64,000 bases of DNA, from the NCBI RefSeq assembly GCF_000949475.1, contig NZ_JRHC01000002.1:496001-560000 (forward strand). The letters run 5' to 3'. Below are positions 56,325 to 64,000 of the stretch, piece by piece (the stretch's first letter is position 1; each line of letters opens with the position of its first letter). A model generated the notes under the pieces. The model was given only the letters and a program-made list of their open reading frames with translations, had not been told where the DNA came from and searched no databases. The position numbers and the translations under genes were made by a program. The DNA comes from Draconibacterium sediminis. GTDB lineage: Bacteria > Bacteroidota > Bacteroidia > Bacteroidales > Prolixibacteraceae.

Positions 56325-57497
56325 ATGACACAACAAGGTTTAAAATTACTTCTGTTCATTTGTAGCGTTTGTTTTGCAGTGCAATCTTTTTCAGCAAATC
56401 TTTTTTTGGCTGAAAACCAAAAAGAAGGCATTTCGGTAGTGGTAATCGACCCCGGACATGGGGGCCGAGACCTTGGCGCGTCGTTTGGTAACGTCCTTGA
56501 AAAAAACATTGTATTGGATATTGCCCTAAAACTGGGAACAACAATAAAAGAAAACTACCCCGATGTAAAAGTGGTTTACACACGCACCACCGATGTTTTT
56601 ATACCATTATATAAACGGGCCGAAATTGCCAATAAAAACGAGGCCGATCTTTTTATATCGATCCATGTGAATGCAGTTGGTGCCCGAAGTGTGCAGGGAA
56701 CCGAAACTTTTGTTCTGGGGCTTCACCGAAACGACGACAACCTTGAAGTAGCCAAAAAGGAAAATGCTGTAATTCTTTTGGAAGACGATTACAACACTAC
56801 TTACGAAGGATTTGACCCGAATTCGCCCGAGTCGTACATCATGTTTGAAACCATGCAGGAAGAGTTCCAGGGACAAAGTGTAATGTTGGCATCGAGTATT
56901 CAAAATGAATTTCGCGATTATGCCAAACGGATCGATCGCAGCGTAAAAATGGCAGGTTTTCTGGTTTTACGCGAAACAACCATGCCCAGCGTGTTAATCG
57001 AAACCGGTTTTATCAGTCATAGCGGCGAGCGGCAGTACCTTAGCAGCGAAGCCGGCAGAACACGACTTGCCTATGCGATTTTCAGGGCTTTCCGCGAATA
57101 TAAATCCGCTATCGAACAACGCAGCAGTTTTCATTTGGTAACAGAAACCGAGGTTCAGCCAGTAAACATTCAAAGTTCAGGATCGGCCCCCTCTGAACTG
57201 CCATTGGCTCAATCCGGAAGTCAGGCTCCTAAACAAAAAACTGATGATTTATTTTATACGGTACAAATAATGGCCTTAACACGAAAAATGGAAGCTACAC
57301 CAGCCAATTTCAAGGGCGAACAAAATATCTTTCGGGTAGAAGGACAAAACCTCAACCGCTACTTTTCGGGTAACTTTAAAACAATTGAAGAAGCCGAGCA
57401 GGAACAACGCCGAATAAGCCCGAAATACCCCAACGCTTTTGTGGTTGCTTTCAAAAATAATAAGTTAATTTCGGTAAAAAAGGTATCAGAGCAGTGA
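56325..57497 (+). CDS. N-acetylmuramoyl-L-alanine amidase (Amidase_3) with SPOR-like tail
   Basis: 390 residues. A signal peptide (LKLLLFICSVCFAVQSFSA) precedes the catalytic domain: VVVIDPGHGGRDLGA near residue 36-50 with the first zinc His, EKNIVLDIALKLG with the Glu ligand, SIHVNAV near residue 111 with the second His, and VLIETGFISH near residue 225 with the catalytic Glu. A C-terminal region (FYTVQIMALTRKMEATPANFKG...ANYPNAFVVAFKNNKLISVKK-like) resembles a SPOR peptidoglycan-binding domain. It cleaves cell-wall peptides in the periplasm. It is divergent from lptD and upstream of the MCE-family gene. Confidence 0.93.
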   Translation: MTQQGLKLLLFICSVCFAVQSFSANLFLAENQKEGISVVVIDPGHGGRDLGASFGNVLEKNIVLDIALKLGTTIKENYPDVKVVYTRTTDVFIPLYKRAEIANKNEADLFISIHVNAVGARSVQGTETFVLGLHRNDDNLEVAKKENAVILLEDDYNTTYEGFDPNSPESYIMFETMQEEFQGQSVMLASSIQNEFRDYAKRIDRSVKMAGFLVLRETTMPSVLIETGFISHSGERQYLSSEAGRTRLAYAIFRAFREYKSAIEQRSSFHLVTETEVQPVNIQSSGSAPSELPLAQSGSQAPKQKTDDLFYTVQIMALTRKMEATPANFKGEQNIFRVEGQNLNRYFSGNFKTIEEAEQEQRRISPKYPNAFVVAFKNNKLISVKKVSEQ

Positions 57498-57548
57498 TTA
57501 ATCCCTCGGGAATTGGCTACTTTTACATTAAAATCTTATTTTTCCGCC

Positions 57549-58802
57549 ATGAAGAATGCAAAGTACACCAAACTTGGAATTTTAATCGTCTTTTCATTTG
57601 CCGTACTCATTTGGGGTTTAAGCTATTTGAAAGGCAACGACATATTTAAACAAAACGACTATTACCATGTGTATTACAACCGTATTGACGGGCTGGTAAA
57701 ATCAAACGATGTAACACTCAACGGATATAAGGTAGGACAGGTTACCGAAATACAATTTGCGCCAGACAACTCCGGGCGGCTGATTGTAACTTTCTCCGTT
57801 AATTCTTCATTCAAAATTCCGGTAAAATCAACCGCACGTATTATTAGCAGTGATATTATGGGAACACGTTCGATCGAAATTGTGTACAGTGGCGAAAGCG
57901 AATTGTATGAATCGAACGATACTATTCAGGGATCGATTGAAGCAGGACTCAAAGACCAGGTAAGCATGCAGGTACTTCCGCTAAAAAATAAAGCAGAAGA
58001 ATTGCTGAGTACCGTTGATTCGGCCATTACCGTGCTTACCATAATTTTTAACGAAGATGCACGCGAAAACCTCACCACCAGTTTTGCTAAAATAAACCAA
58101 ACTGTTGAAAACATTGAAGCAACAACTGCCGACCTCCAGGAGATAATGGCCTCGGAAAAAGGGAATGTAAAAAATATTGTTTCGAATATTGAAGAGCTAA
58201 CCTCCACTTTTAAAAATAATGCAGCCGAATTTGAGGCCACCATACAAAACCTGAATCGATTTTCAGACACGCTGGCCAATGTTTCCGTTACTCCTGTTTT
58301 AAATAATCTGGCCAATGCATCGGCAGAAATTGAAAATATACTGGAGAAACTGAACAGCGATGATAATTCAGCCGGCCTGTTGCTTAACGACGATGAATTA
58401 TACCAGTCGATAAATACACTTTCGGAGAATATGGGTTTCCTTATCGGCGATATTCAGCAAAATCCCAAACGTTACCTCCAGGTTTCGGCATTTGATTTTG
58501 GCAAGGAAGTATATATTAATACCAAAGACGATGCTTCGTCGAAAGATATTGTATTTAAAGTTCACCTGCTTTCAACCAAAACACAATTGGGTACCGACGC
58601 TGAAATTTTTGAAGAAATCGATGATGTGGAAGAATTCACAACAGGGAATGTTTATAACTATTTAACCGGTGCAACAAGTAAGTACAGCGAGATAGAAGAA
58701 ATCTATCAAAATTTACGTTTACAATTTCCCGAATCGAGTATCGTTGCCTTTAAAAACGGCCAACTTATCAAGCTTAAAAAGGCTTTGAAACAGATACGGT
58801 AA
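57549..58802 (+). CDS. MCE-family (MlaD-like) lipid transport protein
   Basis: 417 residues from the ATG at 57549; the frame runs from a TTG at 57513, but the ATG gives MKNAKYTKLGILIVFSFAVLIWGLSYLKG, the usual single membrane helix. The MCE domain is at about residues 37-115 (YYHVYYNRIDGLVKSNDVTLNGYKVGQVTEIQF, then MGTRSIEIVYSGESELY). A long helical region (about 150-290) follows, and the C-terminus has NQVGNVYNYLTG-like sequence typical of SPOR-like Bacteroidota MlaD proteins. It moves phospholipids between membranes with an ABC transporter encoded elsewhere. It is 51 bases after the amidase gene. Confidence 0.88.
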   Translation: MKNAKYTKLGILIVFSFAVLIWGLSYLKGNDIFKQNDYYHVYYNRIDGLVKSNDVTLNGYKVGQVTEIQFAPDNSGRLIVTFSVNSSFKIPVKSTARIISSDIMGTRSIEIVYSGESELYESNDTIQGSIEAGLKDQVSMQVLPLKNKAEELLSTVDSAITVLTIIFNEDARENLTTSFAKINQTVENIEATTADLQEIMASEKGNVKNIVSNIEELTSTFKNNAAEFEATIQNLNRFSDTLANVSVTPVLNNLANASAEIENILEKLNSDDNSAGLLLNDDELYQSINTLSENMGFLIGDIQQNPKRYLQVSAFDFGKEVYINTKDDASSKDIVFKVHLLSTKTQLGTDAEIFEEIDDVEEFTTGNVYNYLTGATSKYSEIEEIYQNLRLQFPESSIVAFKNGQLIKLKKALKQIR

Positions 58803-59089
58803 TTAACCGGCGATTGTTGATAGCTATTAACCCGAAAAAGCAACCCTACCAGACCCCACCAGCTATATAGTTATCGTTCAATCACTTAAAAATAAACCGC
58901 TGATTTTTAAACACTTATAAATATTTCAGAAAATTAAAATTTTAAATGCCTGACTTATAACCAACTATGACAAAAGTTATTTTTCCAATAGAATTATGAT
59001 TTTTTTTTTAACTTTTTTTTCGCAACTTTTGTTCTCGGAATACCACTAGGGAAATTTTTTTGTAGAACCTCATTATCCAGCAATTGTAA

Positions 59090-60517
59090 ATGAACAACGA
59101 ATACAGATCTGCATGGGAGAAATGCCTTAACGTTATTAAAGATAACGTTCCTAGCAGCAGTTTTAAGACTTGGTTCGAACCAATCGAGCCGGTTAAATTG
59201 GAGAATAAAGTATTAACGATTCAGGTACCAAGTGCCTTTTTCTACGAGTATCTTGAAGAACAGTTTATCGACATTCTTCGTAAGACACTTCGTATGGTTT
59301 TAGGTAACGGAGCCAAATTGGAATATAACGTTGTTTTAAGCAATAAAAACAGTAATGAACCGTATACTGTTAGTTATCCTACGAATAACAACAACAAAAT
59401 TCAAAATAAACCACTTACTGTGCCATTAAAAGCGGAGGAAAAAGCAACAATAAAAAATCCATTTATAATTCCGGGGATCCAGAAATTACAGATCGACCCG
59501 CAATTAAAACCGGACAATACTTTCGAAAATTTTGTAGAAGGTGATTGTAACCGACTGGCACGTAGTGCTGGTTTTGCCGTTGCTCAAAATCCGGGAGGAA
59601 CAGCTTTTAATCCCTTAATGATTTACGGTAACTCAGGTTTGGGGAAAACTCACTTGTCGCAAGCTATTGGTATCCAGGTAAAAGAAAATTTTCCCGACAA
59701 AGTGGTTTTGTATGTAAACGCAAATAAATTTCAAACGCAATTTACCGAGGCAACACGTAATAATAACAGAAACGACTTTTTACATTTCTACCAAATGGTT
59801 GATGTGTTGATTCTTGACGATGTGCATGAGTTTGCAGGAAAAGAAAAAACACAGGAAACATTCTTCCACATTTTCAACCACTTGCACCAAATGGGTAAGC
59901 AGCTGATTTTAACATCAGATAAGCCGCCTATTGAGCTGAAAGGAATGGAACAGAGACTCTTGTCGCGTTTTAAGTGGGGATTGACTGCTGATTTGCAAAC
60001 ACCCGACTTTGAAACTCGTATGGAAATTCTGCGTCGTAAAATTTATAAAGACGGCATTACTCTTTCGGATGAAGTATTGGAATATATTGCATCGCATGTA
60101 ACCAATAATGTTCGCGAGCTGGAAGGTGCATTGGTTTCATTGCTGGCACAGTCGATGTTGAACAAGCGCGAAATTACGCTTGAACTGGCTGCCAAGTTGA
60201 TCAACAAACTGGTTAAAAACTCAAAACGCGAACTTTCTATCGAGTACATTTCGAAAGTAGTTTGTGATTATTTCAGCATGCCGGTTGATGCACTGCAAAC
60301 CAAAACCAGGAAACGCGAAATTGTTCAGGCACGGCAAATAGCCATGTATTTCTCGAAAAGTTTAACGAAATACTCGCTGGCAAGTATCGGGGCACAAATT
60401 GGTAGCAAAGACCACGCTACGGTTCTCCACGCTTGCAAAACTGTAAACAACCTGAAGGATACCGATAAGAATTTCCGACAGTTTGTTGAAGACATAGAAA
60501 AGAAATTAAAAATGTAA
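59090..60517 (+). CDS. dnaA: Chromosomal replication initiator DnaA
   Basis: 475 residues, the usual length. Domain I is at the N-terminus (AWEKCLNVIKDNVPSSSFKTWFEPIEPVKLE). Domain III (AAA+) has GNSGLGKTHLSQAIG (Walker A, about residues 180-194), VLILDDVHEFAGKEKTQETFFHIFNHL (Walker B) and LTSDKPPIELKGMEQRLLSRFKWGL. Domain IV has QTKTRKREIVQARQIAMYFSK and SKDHATVLHACKTV, the DNA-recognition signature. It binds oriC DnaA boxes and opens DNA. The region just upstream is AT-rich with poly-T runs but contains no clear DnaA-box cluster, so an origin here is not supported. A terminator follows the gene. Confidence 0.99.
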   Translation: MNNEYRSAWEKCLNVIKDNVPSSSFKTWFEPIEPVKLENKVLTIQVPSAFFYEYLEEQFIDILRKTLRMVLGNGAKLEYNVVLSNKNSNEPYTVSYPTNNNNKIQNKPLTVPLKAEEKATIKNPFIIPGIQKLQIDPQLKPDNTFENFVEGDCNRLARSAGFAVAQNPGGTAFNPLMIYGNSGLGKTHLSQAIGIQVKENFPDKVVLYVNANKFQTQFTEATRNNNRNDFLHFYQMVDVLILDDVHEFAGKEKTQETFFHIFNHLHQMGKQLILTSDKPPIELKGMEQRLLSRFKWGLTADLQTPDFETRMEILRRKIYKDGITLSDEVLEYIASHVTNNVRELEGALVSLLAQSMLNKREITLELAAKLINKLVKNSKRELSIEYISKVVCDYFSMPVDALQTKTRKREIVQARQIAMYFSKSLTKYSLASIGAQIGSKDHATVLHACKTVNNLKDTDKNFRQFVEDIEKKLKM

Positions 60518-60521
60518 TACC

Positions 60522-60549
60522 GGCAGGCTTTTAAGCCTGCCTTTTTTTT
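60522..60549 (+). terminator. Terminator of dnaA
   Basis: GGCAGGC (60522-60528) pairs with GCCTGCC (60535-60541), with TTTTAA between, followed by eight Ts to 60549. It lies four bases after the dnaA stop and only six bases before the next ATG. Confidence 0.9.
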
Positions 60550-60555
60550 GCCCGT

Positions 60556-61413
60556 ATGATTTATCTGATCCTGTGCATCCTTTCATCATCAATGATCTAT
60601 GTGATTTTCAGAGTTGCAAAAAATTACAATTGTAAACTTCAGTCACTGATCACGATAAACTATTTGGCTGCCAGTTTACTGGGCATTCTTTTGTTTCAAC
60701 CATTTGCTGAGGCCAATACCCCGGCCACACTCCCCCACTGGATGCCTTTTGCCATACTACTCGGAATCCTTTTTATTGCCATGTTTTACTTAATTGGTCA
60801 CAGTGCCCAGAAAGCAGGAATTACCGTAACCACGCTTGCCAATAAGTTATCGCTGGTTTTTCCGGTAACCTTCTCACTCATCTATTTTAACGAACAGCTT
60901 TCAACATTAAAAGCAATTGGAATAGTAACAGCGATAATTGCCGTTGGATTAACGGTTTATAAAAAGGAACTTACCAAAACAAACCTGGTTTATATTGTTT
61001 TGCCTCTGTTTATCTTTTTAGGAAGTGGTTTGATCGACTCGATTGTAAAATATGTTCAGGCGGTAAAAATATCGGAAAGCGAAACATCGTTATACACCAT
61101 CCTGGTTTTTATGGTTGCCTTTTTATGTGGAGTACTCGTTTCGATATTCACAAAAACTTACCGGCTAAAACTAAATCCGGCAACACTACTCTTCGGGGCA
61201 CTTTTGGGTATTACGAATTTTGGGTCCCTGTATTTTATTATAAAAGCACTGAATAATTCAGGCCTGGAAAGTTCGCTGGTATTTGCCCTTAATAACATGG
61301 CTATTGTGGCATTTACAGCCATTTTAGGCACCTTACTTTTTAAAGAACGGCTGAATAAAATTAACTTTGCAGGTGTTGTATTGGCACTCATCAGTTTATA
61401 TTTCCTGTTGTAA
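60556..61413 (+). CDS. EamA-family (DMT) transporter
   Basis: 285 residues with ten predicted membrane helices in two repeats: MIYLILCILSSSMIYVIFRVAKN at the start and GALLGITNFGSLYFIIKALNN and LNNMAIVAFTAILGTLLFKERLNKIN in the second half, the usual EamA pattern. It is likely an inner-membrane exporter or importer of small metabolites; the substrate cannot be predicted. The gene begins six bases after the dnaA terminator, so its own promoter must lie elsewhere or the terminator is leaky. Its TAA overlaps the next start (TAATG). Confidence 0.85.
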   Translation: MIYLILCILSSSMIYVIFRVAKNYNCKLQSLITINYLAASLLGILLFQPFAEANTPATLPHWMPFAILLGILFIAMFYLIGHSAQKAGITVTTLANKLSLVFPVTFSLIYFNEQLSTLKAIGIVTAIIAVGLTVYKKELTKTNLVYIVLPLFIFLGSGLIDSIVKYVQAVKISESETSLYTILVFMVAFLCGVLVSIFTKTYRLKLNPATLLFGALLGITNFGSLYFIIKALNNSGLESSLVFALNNMAIVAFTAILGTLLFKERLNKINFAGVVLALISLYFLL

Positions 61414-62015
61414 TGGACGATCAGTATAAAACCATAGAAACACCGAGTAACGGCTACTTTAAAGACAAAGGCAGCAAATTTTATTCGTATGCCTACCCCT
61501 TAAAAGATGAAGAAGAAGTAAAAGAGCTGGTTGCTGCATTAAAAAAAGAACACCACAGTGCGCGCCATCACTGTTATGCCTGGCGACTGGGCACTGAAGA
61601 AATTCGTACGCGCGCAAACGATGACGGCGAACCTTCATCAACAGCCGGGAAACCTATTTTAGGGCAATTACAAAGCTACGAAGTAACCAATATTCTGGTG
61701 GTAGTGGTTCGTTATTTTGGCGGTACACTGCTTGGCGTTAGCGGGCTTATTAATGCCTACCGGGAGGCTACGGTTGAAGCGCTGAACAATGCCGAAATAA
61801 TTTCGAAACTTATTGAAATTCAGTATGAACTAAAATTTGAATACGACATGCTGAACACCGTTATGAATAAGCTAAAACAAGATAATTACGATATTGTAAA
61901 AACCGATTTTCAGGAAAGCTGCCGGCTGATATTTAAAGCGCGGAAATCAGAGGATAAAAGGGCTTTCCAATCGTTTAACGAAATATATGGAATAGAAATA
62001 AAAAGGCTGGATTAG
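61413..62015 (+). CDS. yigZ: YigZ/IMPACT family protein
   Basis: 200 residues. The N-terminal UPF0029 domain has FKDKGSKFYSYAYPLKDEEEVKELVAALKKEHHSARHHCYAWRLG, where His and Cys are conserved, then RTRANDDGEPSSTAGKPILGQLQ and VVRYFGGTLLGVSGLINAYREA, the family signature near residue 107-127. A C-terminal beta domain (ISKLIEIQYELKFEYDM) follows. The eukaryotic IMPACT homologue regulates GCN2; the bacterial role is not fixed. It is translationally coupled to the EamA gene by a one-base overlap. Confidence 0.92.
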   Translation: MDDQYKTIETPSNGYFKDKGSKFYSYAYPLKDEEEVKELVAALKKEHHSARHHCYAWRLGTEEIRTRANDDGEPSSTAGKPILGQLQSYEVTNILVVVVRYFGGTLLGVSGLINAYREATVEALNNAEIISKLIEIQYELKFEYDMLNTVMNKLKQDNYDIVKTDFQESCRLIFKARKSEDKRAFQSFNEIYGIEIKRLD

Positions 62016-62060
62016 CATTTTTATGTGTTAATAAAATGCTGATAAGTACGCCACACTATT

Positions 62061-62092
62061 TTTGACAAACGTTAACTAACACTGTATTTTTG
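62061..62092 (+). promoter_or_regulatory. Consensus promoter of pyrBI
   Basis: TTTG (62061-62064), a 20-base spacer, and TATTTTTG (62085-62092) match the Bacteroidota -33/-7 consensus exactly. The start of transcription should fall a few bases after 62092, that is, at or beside the ATGATG of the leader frame at 62097. Confidence 0.75.
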
Positions 62093-62096
62093 AACC

Positions 62097-62333
62097 ATGA
62101 TGCTACGCGTGATATTCCACTTTACTTTTCTTGAGCGAGGCACTAACAAACGCTTTGAGAAGGTTTCTTTTTCCCATCGCTGCATCAGACGATTTTTAAA
62201 AGCAATCGTTTTTATCTATAAAAAAGGTTCTACTTTTTTAGCAATTAACGAAGACCAACATTTTCTTTTCCGAAATGTTGGTCTTCTTTTTTTCAGTCAA
62301 CCACATTATCAAATTCAATATTTAAGGCAATGA
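62097..62333 (+). CDS. Possible pyrBI leader peptide (pyrL-like)
   Basis: A 78-codon frame runs from ATGATG at 62097 to a TGA at 62331-62333 that overlaps the pyrB ATG (ATGA). It is rich in Phe and Arg/Lys and has U-rich codon runs ([35 protein letters not shown]), resembling the Phe-rich enterobacterial PyrL leader in character but not in sequence. It reads through the terminator hairpin at 62250-62286. If translated, the ribosome would prevent the hairpin from forming. The first codon may lie at the very 5' end of the RNA. Translation has not been shown; a non-coding leader is the alternative. Confidence 0.5.
   Translation: MMLRVIFHFTFLERGTNKRFEKVSFSHRCIRRFLKAIVFIYKKGSTFLAINEDQHFLFRNVGLLFFSQPHYQIQYLRQ
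62189..62213 (+). promoter_or_regulatory. Pause-like hairpin in the pyrBI leader
   Basis: ACGATT (62189-62194) and AATCGT (62204-62209) form a 6-base stem with a 9-base loop, followed directly by TTTTATCTAT. A weak hairpin followed by a U-run is where RNA polymerase pauses when UTP is low. It is 40 bases upstream of the attenuator stem. Confidence 0.5.
62250..62293 (+). terminator. Intrinsic terminator (attenuator) before pyrB
   Basis: GAAGACCAACATTT (62250-62263) and its exact complement (62273-62286) form a 14-base perfect stem with a 9-base loop, followed by seven Ts. It lies between the promoter at 62061-62092 and the pyrB start at 62330, so it must be overcome for pyrB to be expressed from that promoter. 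Confidence 0.9.
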
Positions 62334-63238
62334 AGAAGGATTTAATTTCGATCACAGATTTCTCGAAAGAAGAATATCTGAGAATTATGGAACTGGCTGC
62401 GGATTTTGAAGCAAATCCGAACCAGGAATTGTTGAAAGGGAAAGTTGTTGCCTCCCTTTTTTTTGAACCATCAACACGCACACGCTTAAGTTTCGAAACA
62501 GCGATTAATCGTTTGGGGGGACGAATTGTTGGTTTTGCCGATCCTGACAGCTCGAGTGCAACAAAAGGAGAAACACTGCACGACACTATTAAAATGGTGA
62601 GCAACTATGCCGACCTTATTGTTATGCGTCACCCGCTTGAAGGCGCAGCGCGTTATGCTGCCGAAGTTTCAAGTGTACCGATCATCAATGCCGGCGACGG
62701 TGCCAATCAGCACCCTACACAAACCCTGCTCGACATGTATTCTATTTTAAAAACACAGGGAACACTAGATAACCTGAACCTGTTTATGGTTGGCGACCTG
62801 AAATTTGGAAGAACGGTACATTCGCTGCTACAGGCTATGTCTGAATTCGAGAATCCGATTTTTAACTTCATTGCACCCGAAAGTTTGCAAATGCCACGCG
62901 GCTATAAGCACCATTTGGAAGAAAGAGGCATTCGTTATTTTGAGCACGAAGAGTTTACCGATATTATTTCGGAAGCCGATATTATTTACATGACCCGCGT
63001 TCAGAAGGAACGTTTTTCGGACCCGATAGAATACGAAAAAGTGAAAGATGTTTACATTTTAAATAAAGCGATGCTGGAAAATACCAAACCAAATGTTCGG
63101 GTGTTACATCCGCTGCCACGCGTTAACGAAATTGCCACTGATGTAGATAGCAGCGAAAAAGCTTACTATTTCGAACAGGCGCTAAACGGGGTATTTACCC
63201 GCGAAGCCATCATCTCACATGTAATGAACCTTAAATAA
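62330..63238 (+). CDS. pyrB: Aspartate carbamoyltransferase catalytic subunit
   Basis: 302 residues. The carbamoyl-phosphate site is [15 protein letters not shown] near residue 45-60 (S-T-R-T-R), with HPLEGAAR and [10 protein letters not shown] near residue 102-138, and [14 protein letters not shown] [10 protein letters not shown] near residue 262. It makes carbamoyl-aspartate from carbamoyl phosphate and aspartate, the first committed step of pyrimidine synthesis. Its ATG overlaps the leader stop, and the regulatory-chain gene follows by seven bases, so the holoenzyme is likely of the PyrB-PyrI type. Confidence 0.98.
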   Translation: MKKDLISITDFSKEEYLRIMELAADFEANPNQELLKGKVVASLFFEPSTRTRLSFETAINRLGGRIVGFADPDSSSATKGETLHDTIKMVSNYADLIVMRHPLEGAARYAAEVSSVPIINAGDGANQHPTQTLLDMYSILKTQGTLDNLNLFMVGDLKFGRTVHSLLQAMSEFENPIFNFIAPESLQMPRGYKHHLEERGIRYFEHEEFTDIISEADIIYMTRVQKERFSDPIEYEKVKDVYILNKAMLENTKPNVRVLHPLPRVNEIATDVDSSEKAYYFEQALNGVFTREAIISHVMNLK

Positions 63239-63245
63239 TACCGCC

Positions 63246-63719
63246 ATGGAAAAAAATGACGCAAAAAAGAAACTAAAATTAAAAGTTAGTGCCATTAAAG
63301 ACGGAACAGTGATCGACCATATTCCGGCAAAAAGTTTATTTGAGGTAATTTCCATATTAGGACTCGACACTATCAAAAACCAGATCACTTTCGGAACCAA
63401 CCTTGAAAGCAGTAAGTTGGGCGCAAAAGCTATTATAAAGGTATCGGATAAGTTTTTTGAAAACGACGAGATCAACAAAATAGCACTGATCGCACCACAC
63501 GCCAAGCTCAACATCATAAGAGATTACGAAGTGGCCGAAAAGAAAATTGTTGAAATACCGGAAAAAATTACAGGAATTGTAAAATGCTTTAATCCAAAGT
63601 GTATTACCAACAACGAAAAGATAACTACTTCGTTTAAAGTAATTAACACAAGTCCGGTTGCCTTAAAATGTAAATACTGCGAAAAGATTACAGCAGAAAA
63701 CCAAATAAAAATGTTGTAA
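63246..63719 (+). CDS. pyrI: Aspartate carbamoyltransferase regulatory subunit
   Basis: 157 residues. The allosteric nucleotide-binding domain has LKVSAIKDGTVIDHIPAKSLFEVISILGL near residues 11-39. The zinc domain has Cys114, Cys119, Cys142 and Cys145 (KCFNPKCITNNE and LKCKYCEK), matching the enterobacterial pattern. It confers CTP inhibition and ATP activation on PyrB. Seven bases separate it from pyrB, and a terminator follows. Confidence 0.97.
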   Translation: MEKNDAKKKLKLKVSAIKDGTVIDHIPAKSLFEVISILGLDTIKNQITFGTNLESSKLGAKAIIKVSDKFFENDEINKIALIAPHAKLNIIRDYEVAEKKIVEIPEKITGIVKCFNPKCITNNEKITTSFKVINTSPVALKCKYCEKITAENQIKML

Positions 63720-63738
63720 GAAATAATTGTTTTCAACT

Positions 63739-63779
63739 AAATCCGCCTTTTTAAAGAAACAAGAAGGCGGATTTTTTTT
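63739..63779 (+). terminator. Terminator of pyrBI
   Basis: AAATCCGCCTT (63739-63749) and AAGGCGGATTT (63764-63774) form an 11-base perfect stem with a 14-base loop, followed by Ts to 63779. Confidence 0.93.
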
Positions 63780-63786
63780 ATATTTG
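63779..63786 (+). promoter_or_regulatory. Candidate -7 element of the tRNA gene
   Basis: TATATTTG matches TAnnTTTG exactly, 59 bases before the tRNA. No clear -33 box lies at the right distance, because the pyrBI terminator occupies that space. Confidence 0.4.
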
Positions 63787-63845
63787 CACGTCCAAAATCG
63801 AAACGGAGTAAACGCCACAGATTTTGGAATGTTCTTAACAAATTT

Positions 63846-63932
63846 GCCCAGTTGGCGGAATTGGTAGACGCGCTAGTTTCAGGGACTAGTATTCTTATGA
63901 ATGTGAAGGTTCGAGTCCTTTACTGGGCACCA
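63846..63932 (+). tRNA. tRNA-Leu (anticodon CAG)
   Basis: 87 bases with encoded CCA (63930-63932). The acceptor arms GCCCAGT and ACTGGGC pair perfectly. The anticodon stem CTAGT/ACTAG encloses a loop TTCAGGG with anticodon CAG. A long variable arm (about 15 bases) and the TTCGAGTC T-loop region mark it as a class II leucine tRNA. It reads CUG codons. Confidence 0.95.
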
Positions 63933-63955
63933 GGAGAAATCCAAATAAAATCAAG

Positions 63956-63989
63956 AGCACTTAAAATCAATATTTTAAGTGCTTTTTTG
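63956..63989 (+). terminator. Terminator after the tRNA
   Basis: AGCACTTAAAAT (63956-63967) and its exact complement (63972-63983) flank a four-base CAAT loop and are followed by a T-run. Confidence 0.92.
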
Positions 63990-64000
63990 TTTTCCACAGG

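Noticed and set aside
58803-59089. Replication origin upstream of dnaA
   Set aside because: The gap is AT-rich with poly-T runs, but only one weak DnaA-box-like sequence (TTATCCAGC at 59073) was seen and no cluster.
62014-62040. Terminator after yigZ
   Set aside because: AGCATTTT and AAAATGCT can pair, but the stem is AT-rich, the loop is long and no T-run follows.

Overview
The window comes from a Bacteroidota chromosome, most likely a marine-type member of the order Marinilabiliales (Prolixibacteraceae-like). The order is an inference from gene content. Supporting evidence: a DivIC-type septum protein next to a long aldehyde dehydrogenase, a DUF5103 type IX secretion plug protein, a DUF5686 outer-membrane protein, a plant-type PPi-dependent phosphofructokinase, a six-gene Na+-NQR operon, weak or absent Shine-Dalgarno sequences, and several promoters of the Bacteroidota form TTTG-N(16-20)-TAnnTTTG. 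The DNA is AT-rich and gene-dense, and the gaps are filled by short repeats and hairpins.

Region 1 (1-15883) is an exopolysaccharide/capsule locus on the + strand. It has two tandem Wzi-like outer-membrane paralogues (the first cut by the window edge), four family-2 glycosyltransferases, a Wzy-type polymerase, an acyltransferase, a Wza-like export protein with many SLBB domains, a Wzz-like chain-length protein, a third Wzi-like protein and a WecA/MraY-type initiating transferase. Together these could start, extend, polymerise, export and anchor a surface glycan. Region 2 (16232-33083) is mostly housekeeping: malic enzyme-PTA, recR, a glycosyltransferase fused to a degenerate sugar-phosphate transferase, an operon of AMP nucleosidase, holA, rhomboid and class IV aminotransferase, then YqgE, DivIC, 1-pyrroline-5-carboxylate dehydrogenase, a membrane histidine kinase and a T9SS plug protein.

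Region 3 (33505-39364) is nqrABCDEF, with a recognisable promoter and terminator. Region 4 (39365-47444) holds a cluster of small hairpins, a LytS/LytTR two-component pair, a 13-unit 21-bp tandem array, a MORN-type lipoprotein, an unrecognised protein, a cold-shock protein, a DUF5009 acyltransferase-like protein and a CNNM/CBS protein. Region 5 (47459-58802) holds the DUF5686 protein, PPi-phosphofructokinase, a GNAT acetyltransferase, RidA, a 42-bp tandem array, LptD, and a divergent pair of cell-envelope genes (amidase and MCE/MlaD). Region 6 (59090-64000) holds dnaA, an EamA transporter, a YigZ protein, pyrBI with a long leader, and tRNA-Leu(CAG).

The two most interesting signals are as follows. 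(i) The pyrBI leader has a consensus promoter, a Phe/U-rich leader reading frame, a pause-like hairpin and a perfect 14-bp intrinsic terminator. The leader frame reads through the terminator and ends in an ATGA overlap with pyrB, an architecture very like the UTP-sensing attenuator of enterobacterial pyrBI. (ii) Two non-coding-looking tandem arrays have codon-multiple periods (21 bp and 42 bp), one of them built on a palindromic core so that both strands read as heptad repeats.
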